This document shows, one piece after another, positions 58,701 through 64,000 of a stretch of DNA of 64,000 bases. The DNA lies in NCBI RefSeq assembly GCF_014633365.1, contig NC_068352.1, positions 29,049,310 through 29,113,309 on the forward strand, in the 5' to 3' direction. Within the stretch, counting starts at the first letter, position 1; each line of letters begins with the position of its first letter. This DNA comes from Diospyros lotus (Eukaryota; Streptophyta; Magnoliopsida; Ericales; Ebenaceae). The notes under the pieces are model-generated. The model saw only the letters and a list, made by a program, of their open reading frames with translations, was not told the origin of the DNA and searched no databases. Made by a program: the position numbers and the translations under genes.

Positions 58701-61700
58701 GTAAGTTTCTGTATACAGATATATATTTTTATAAATATGAGTAAATATCCATTAAGCACAAACTTTGAATATTATAATTCCTATTGGAGTTTAATTCTAA
58801 TATACTTCTGATATTTCACTAGGATAAAGTTTAAATATAATTTGACAAATGGACTGTATGCAAGCTCCTTTAGTATTGGTTGCCATTTGATTTCTAAATT
58901 GCAGTGCTTTTATTTCTTAATCAAAGGTATGTCACCATAAAAGATTCTTCATTAAGCATAATTGATGGCAGGTTTGGAGTTTATCATGAATCCCTCTAGG
59001 TTGCCTCTTGATTTGCTAGATTTCTTTTCTGTGAATGCTTAATCTATTGGATGTATTGTATGTGTGTTTTATAGAAACTGGTAACTAAATCTTAAATCTG
59101 GTCATCAATTTTTAAGACAATATATTCCCATGTGAATGCATATATCTAGAATCATTAGGTAAAGATGGTTTTGAGAACACTGAACTTTTGTTGGAGGCAA
59201 ATTTTAGTTTTGATTGGTTAGGAAAATGTAGTGAACAGTCACAGTTAAATATATCCTTAGTTTATCTTGCCTGGAGATCTTTGATGTCTACTGGTCTTTA
59301 GTCCAATTCAGAATGTTAAAAGATTTCTTTAGGTTTTCAGGCTAGGAAATGTTGTCTTTGACCTCTAGTGGTCTTAGTTTCCTCTTCACTCCCTTCCACC
59401 AAAAAAAAAAATGAAAAGAAGAGACATGCATGTATTTCTGCAGTTTGACCACTTGAGGTCTCTATTATTGCGAAGTATTTGTGGGTTCATGTACCACTGT
59501 TCCATGTGACGGACAGGAGGCAGCAGTGATTCTCCTTGAACTGGAACCTTGACTTACCACTTGCCAACTCTGGGCCACTGGGAATCCTTTGCATAACTGA
59601 ATGCTGCGAGCTAGCCTGGTGAGGTAGCTAGCAAGGTGTTTGCCTTCCCTTATTTGAGCCTCTCCTCAGTAGGGACTAATGCATGTGGTGCCTTGACCTT
59701 GTTGAAGCCAAAATATGCTTTATTTACTAACCTTGATCATGGACTCCACCTTCTATACTGTGCTCTTGTCAGGGTATAATTGTTGGCCTCAATGGTCTTG
59801 GATTGCAGGTTGGATCCAAAGGCATGTACTTAGAACTCTCGGGATTTGCAAAATAGAGGTTAAGAGTTAACTCTGCAAGGAGAATGAGCCACCCATCTCT
59901 TAGACAGGGGTGTGGTTACTCTCAGAGGCCCAATAACCTATAAAAGGGGTTTTACCTTCTTGTTGTAGGGGACTCAGATACTTCTCACTAAGAGACCCTC
60001 AAAAATGGAAGATTGACCACTGCTCAGACCTGTCTCAGTTGCTTTTTCTTGCTTCTAGTCTTGGGCAATCTTGCAACTATTTGGTGCCTATAATTACTTT
60101 CCAGTTCCCGGAGGATTCACTTATTCAGCTTGGATCTAACAGTCTCATCCACAGTTAATATTGGCCATTTTTGGCTGGAAGAGGCTATGCAGCCTATCTA
60201 GCCCTGATTTTCCCATCCTACAATAAACTGCGATTTCTATTTAACAACACCAACTTAACTGGAAGTTCTGTGGAATAGTAGAATTCTTTTTTCGTAAACC
60301 AAGTTACGGTCATGTAGGTATGTGATGGAGTTTATAATATTGGGAAAAGATATTTCTAGTTGGTTCAGTTCATTTCTATGTGTAACAAAATTAGCACGAA
60401 ACTTTTGGAACTATTTTTTTACTTTTCTGTGATACTTTTGGAACTAATTGATGTATTTATTCATTGTTGCACTTGAATATTTGCATCTGCATAACTGGTT
60501 TTGTATGACCTTTGGACACTTTAAGCATCTTTTGTTGTTTTTTGACTACTTAATTATATAGGTGACTGTGGTTAATCCTGCCATGGATAAAGCGTTGTCC
60601 GTCTTGCAAAATTTTGCTATTGATGCAAGGAAGGGAAAAATTCCAAAAGATCGATTGCGCTTTGGTGCTCCTTGGAGACATCCTCCTCATACAGACAACC
60701 CCACTCTGATCTTAGAATGGGCTAAGGTTCAACTAATGGATTTTGTCCAGTCTCTGGCCAATACAGAATTTGGGGTAATTTCCATCACTTTCTGTAGAGA
60801 AAAATACCATTCAGCATTATGCTAGGTTAATACAGAATTATCAATTTTGATTGTGCTGTGTTTTATCAGGCTTTTTCCATTTGAAATTAGTGTGGTTGTC
60901 ACTTCTACATTCACACACATAAAATTTGATACCTCTACTATTATACTAATGAACAAAATAAAGTAATAATTCATATGTTGGGCTATCATTCTAGTAGCCA
61001 TGTAAAAGAGTTTGTATGCTTTATGATTGCCAGTGCTTTGTCCTGAAATTGCAGGCTTAGTTCTTTTTTCAGTTTTCTACGGCAAGGACAATAACATAAA
61101 TCTTTAACTGCAAGTTAGTTTTCCGAACAATTGTAGTGTCATTAGCATCCCTGTGTTGATGATTAGTACCATTCTTTTGTTATCTAGTTTGTAGGTGCTT
61201 GCTGATTCATACTCATTTATTTTAGTTCCCGTGAAGTACATTATCACAGTTAATTTGGTAAAATCTTCAATTGAATGATGCACCATCTTATAATTGCATA
61301 TGCTAGTATACACTGCTTATTATTGTTTTCTGGTGTACTTTTTTCTGTATCAATTATAACTTTATTTTTTTACTTGTCTTTGTGCAGGTTAATTATTTTG
61401 CTGATTGTAGCCTTGAAATTCTGGATGATCCTTCTGCTGTAGCATTATTAGAGGTATTTCATATTTCCATATTTTACACTATAATATGTTTCTGTTATCT
61501 GAGACTTTCCCTTCCTTATGCTACAATTTATTTTTGTTTCTTTGCCCAACTCAATTTAGATGCCCAGAGTTTTGTTTGAACTAACAATGAGATTTGAGAC
61601 TGCAAACTTCTGCCTAAATTGCTGCCCTTCATTTTATTGCGGAACTTGGTTTTAGGAATTGAAGAATTATCATTCCAGATGGATTTTCATTGGAAAATTA

Positions 61701-62132
61701 CTAGTTTTGATATGATTATTGAATGATGTTTACTGCAATTGAATGCTATTTTTTCTCAGACCTAATTCAGCTGCCATTTGAAGTCTAAGTTTCTACATAT
61801 AAATGAAAGATAAAAAAATGTGACTGCTATCTTTTTCTTGTGCTATCTTTCCCAGGTTGGTGTGCTTTATGCCCAGAGAGAACCATCCTTCATTCGCCCA
61901 ATATCTCAGGGTATTCAAAGATGTCTTGTAAGATGGTAAGTTGTCTTGACCTATGTGGTACTGCTTGGTTATCAGAGTGAAGATGCCATATGCTTACAAC
62001 TACTCATGCTGCAGGCTTATCCAGGAACGGATGCAAATGAGGTTTCTGAGCTCACTTAAATATTTTTGGCATCGAGTTATACGTGGCCGAAGCTACCGCC
62101 ATTTGATGTTAGAAGTAGGCTATAATAAATAG
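52800..62132 (+). CDS. P-loop ATPase, archaeal-type ATPase_2/STAND-like, 11 exons
   Basis: This is a nucleotide-binding protein of unproven function, 568 residues. Exons are 52800-52941, 53014-53663, 53902-54062, 55985-56045, 57064-57129, 57246-57331, 58637-58700, 60562-60774, 61388-61453, 61856-61935 and 62015-62132; phases agree at every junction. The Walker A motif is GPRGVGKTT, residues 35-43, after PQPLFLH. The likeliest Walker B is KLVINNIEVL at the start of exon 3 (about residue 266), with Asn where Asp is usual. A later strand PVILVTSDS (about 310-318) looks like a sensor 1 strand. The C-terminal half (from TFGWTQQEAKMH) is probably the lid and a helical region rich in charged residues; it ends with RHLMLEVGYNK. 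No signal peptide or membrane segment is visible. The start at 52800 was chosen because it is the first ATG after an in-frame stop at 52725. I do not recognise a named gene. Confidence 0.85.
54528..54544 (+). repeat. Run of 17 G
   Basis: G homopolymer in intron 3 of the ATPase gene, sense strand. Confidence 0.9.
54842..54973 (+). mobile_element. tRNA-derived SINE (Au-like), diverged
   Basis: GCCTTGGTATCAATGTTTAG, then a box B-like GGTCACGGGTTTGAG and AGAAACAACCTCTTTG, followed by TTGCTTACAATAC and CTCTGATCCTTGC, follow the order of Au-type plant SINEs. It lies in ATPase intron 3. Confidence 0.65.
55461..55588 (+). mobile_element. tRNA-derived SINE (Au-like), second copy
   Basis: GGTGAGCCTTAGTAGCAGC (box A region), ATTGCTCATTTGTGACTAG, GGTCATGAGTATGAG (box B) and GAAAACAGTTTATTTGTAATG read in the same order as the copy at 54842. 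Both are in intron 3 and in the same orientation. Confidence 0.65.
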
Positions 62133-64000
62133 AGCAATTGGTATGTATACTATTCCTTGAATTAACATTTGCTTATTTTGTATCTTTGGCACTGGGATGA
62201 CACCAGTGGCAGGTACTGATGAATGATCCCTTACCCTATCCCCAACTTGTTTTTTTGTTTTTTCTTTCTTTTGAGCTCCACCTCATCCCAGTTCTGCCCT
62301 GCTGCTGTTAATCTATTTTTCCAAGGTTCAATCAAATGTCAATTAGGTGATATGCAAGAATTATAGAGTTAAAAACAGAAAATAACAGAGAAACCTTTCC
62401 ATCTAGCTGTGGTGACCCTGAACCAGAGTCACTTGGGTGGCATAAATATTGCTGCACAAGCATGAACGGTGGTAAATGCAGATCCTTAGGTATGGTCCCT
62501 TTCCTAGGATAGATAATTTTTGAAATATAAATATATATAATAAGGGCATTTGAGTAAACTGTTAAATAATGGGTGGGGGAAGAATTTCCCATGGATCAGT
62601 TTGGGAATGTCCATCTCCATACATGCCTTGACCATGATAAAAAGGATCTCCATAAACGTGTCTGATTACAGTTGAGATGGGTTGCTGACCCAGTTGTCTG
62701 GATCTCTTAATGTTTCCTAATCTGGACACAGAAATTTCTATTTGTTGATGTGACTCCTTAGGGAGGTCTTCACCTTCTCATGATTTACATGGGAGCTTGG
62801 AATTTTACGGGTCCTTGCATTGGGTTGTAATGTGCCACGAGAGCTATAAACATCAGTTTGGCAGGAACCTGATTTACGGGAATCAGGGATGTTGAATGGT
62901 GATTCAAACTGAAGACCTATCTATTCTTCCATTGGAGGCAAATCTGGGTGGCAATAAGAATCTTGATAGGTTATGGGCCCCAGTGGCTGTTGTGTTACGG
63001 AACTAATTTATGGCTATTATGATACATTTACCTTGATTGGTTTTTTACACTTTACCTAAGGTTTGTTACAATTGCTTACTCTGACCAAGCAAAATTCCCT
63101 TTCTGAATATGTGCAGTTTTTCCCTTGCAGGTTACTCCAGCAAAGCTAATTCTTTTCTTGATATGGACCTTGCAGTGTCCTACAAAACTGTAAGTGATTC
63201 CTAGATATGTTATACTGGCCCATGCGCATCATCTTCTTACCAAGGGAATTTAGGTTATTGCTGTATTAACCAGAGAAATGGGTATTGATAGGCACATTGT
63301 TGGAGGTCAACCTTATAATAACCAATTTTACTTTCTCTTGCATTGAAATTTTCATGCACTCCTCTGTATGGTTACCAAATTGGCCTCTCAGCAGGGCTAT
63401 TATGCACCCATTGGGAGAATCAAGAAATGCTGATTCTGAACGGATAGGAATATTGTAAGATCTTACTTCCCGCATTGCCAAACCTTTTGTTGCGCATTGA
63501 TTATTGCACATCATGATTTATCTTCCGAAATGAATTAAAGCTAGAGTGAGTTTTTAAGTTCCTGAACAGAAATGCTCAGACTTGAGATGAAGTTGATGCC
63601 TGATGCCGCCATTGTTGCAAAACTGTAGCTCATCTTAATGAATGGGCGGCTTTACAAATTATGAACTTATGTGGTTTCTCTATTTGCAGCTTCCATTCTT
63701 GTGTCCTCGGCTTCGCTGACAACCTGATGCACAGGCACGGTCTATCCTTTCGAGAACTGTCCCCACACGGAGTTGTGAGGCGGACCCTTTTGCTCTCCAG
63801 ACAACTGCTGCTGGTGATGGTGTGTTCTTGTAGCACACAATAATGTGCATCATCTGGATGGCCTCTTTGTAGAGAATGTTTCTGCTTTGTACTGTAGCCA
63901 TTGTTTTGGAAGATAATAAGAATAGGCAAGGAAGATTTCAACCTTGGATTTGCTCGTGTAGTTTCTGCTGAAATGGCAATGGTTATATATAGATGAGAGT
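62133..64000 (+). other. ATPase 3' region with probable spliced 3' UTR
   Basis: A donor-like ATTG/GTATGT lies at 62140, eight bases after the stop codon. A later segment, 63131-63189, is bounded by a TTGCAG acceptor and a GTAAGT donor, and another TTTGCAG acceptor precedes 63690. This looks like a 3' UTR made of two introns and a terminal exon running past 63900. No further coding gene is supported in this stretch. Confidence 0.4.

Noticed and set aside
1..64000. CRISPR arrays, operons, rRNA or tRNA genes
   Set aside because: The DNA is plant nuclear; the tandem repeats lack spacer structure and no rRNA or complete tRNA was recognised.

Overview
The window is nuclear DNA of a flowering plant: AT-rich, with canonical GT-AG introns, plant gene families (SUMO, GH17-X8 glucanase) and dense plant transposons (Ty3-type LTRs, CACTA, Mutator-like, Helitron-like, tRNA-derived SINEs). 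The TE content and long introns suggest a medium or large genome, probably a non-grass angiosperm. I cannot name the species.

Three protein-coding genes are supported. (1) A SUMO gene on the minus strand (37787 down to 25200) has three small exons encoding 102 residues, and its first intron is 12,079 bp. (2) A secreted glucan endo-1,3-beta-glucosidase with a C-terminal X8 module lies on the plus strand (43066-45254; 3 exons, 468 residues). (3) A P-loop ATPase lies on the plus strand (52800-62132; 11 exons, 568 residues), with a strong-context uORF upstream and apparently a spliced 3' UTR. The three do not form an obvious pathway.

Layout: 1-4781 holds remains of two LTR elements, the second inserted in a CACTA transposon. 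4782-11746 is that CACTA element, with broken TNP2-like and Ptta/En/Spm-like genes, a solo LTR (TSD TTATT) and an intact-looking right end. 12140-14640 holds Helitron-like and foldback repeats. 14641-17514 is unclassified repetitive DNA with a perfect 102-bp duplication and GTCGAC palindromes. 17515-22184 is an LTR-type insertion (TSD GAGTT). 22190-25199 is a second copy of the 12140 repeat, then AT-rich DNA and the SUMO 3' side. 25200-37787 is the SUMO gene. 37788-43065 is intergenic and contains a 2573-bp Mutator-like element packed with palindromic repeats. 45255-52698 is intergenic with a 77-bp minisatellite and two related AT-rich MITE-like copies. From 52699 onward is the ATPase gene.

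The most striking parts are nested insertions. SUMO intron 1 holds a gag-only Ty3-type retrotransposon (28978-36847, TSD GTCAG, reverse orientation). That element was itself hit by a solo LTR (34523-35836, TSD CATGG) and by a 3814-bp LTR-derived palindrome (29729-33542, TSD CTAGT). Both outer ends of the palindrome are the same LTR end. The second is the Mutator-like element (40241-42813, 9-bp TSD TTTCTTTTA), whose 33-bp palindromic minisatellite is open on both strands and reads as nearly the same peptide repeat each way. All coordinates and reading frames were worked out by eye; homology calls rest on recognised motifs, not searches.
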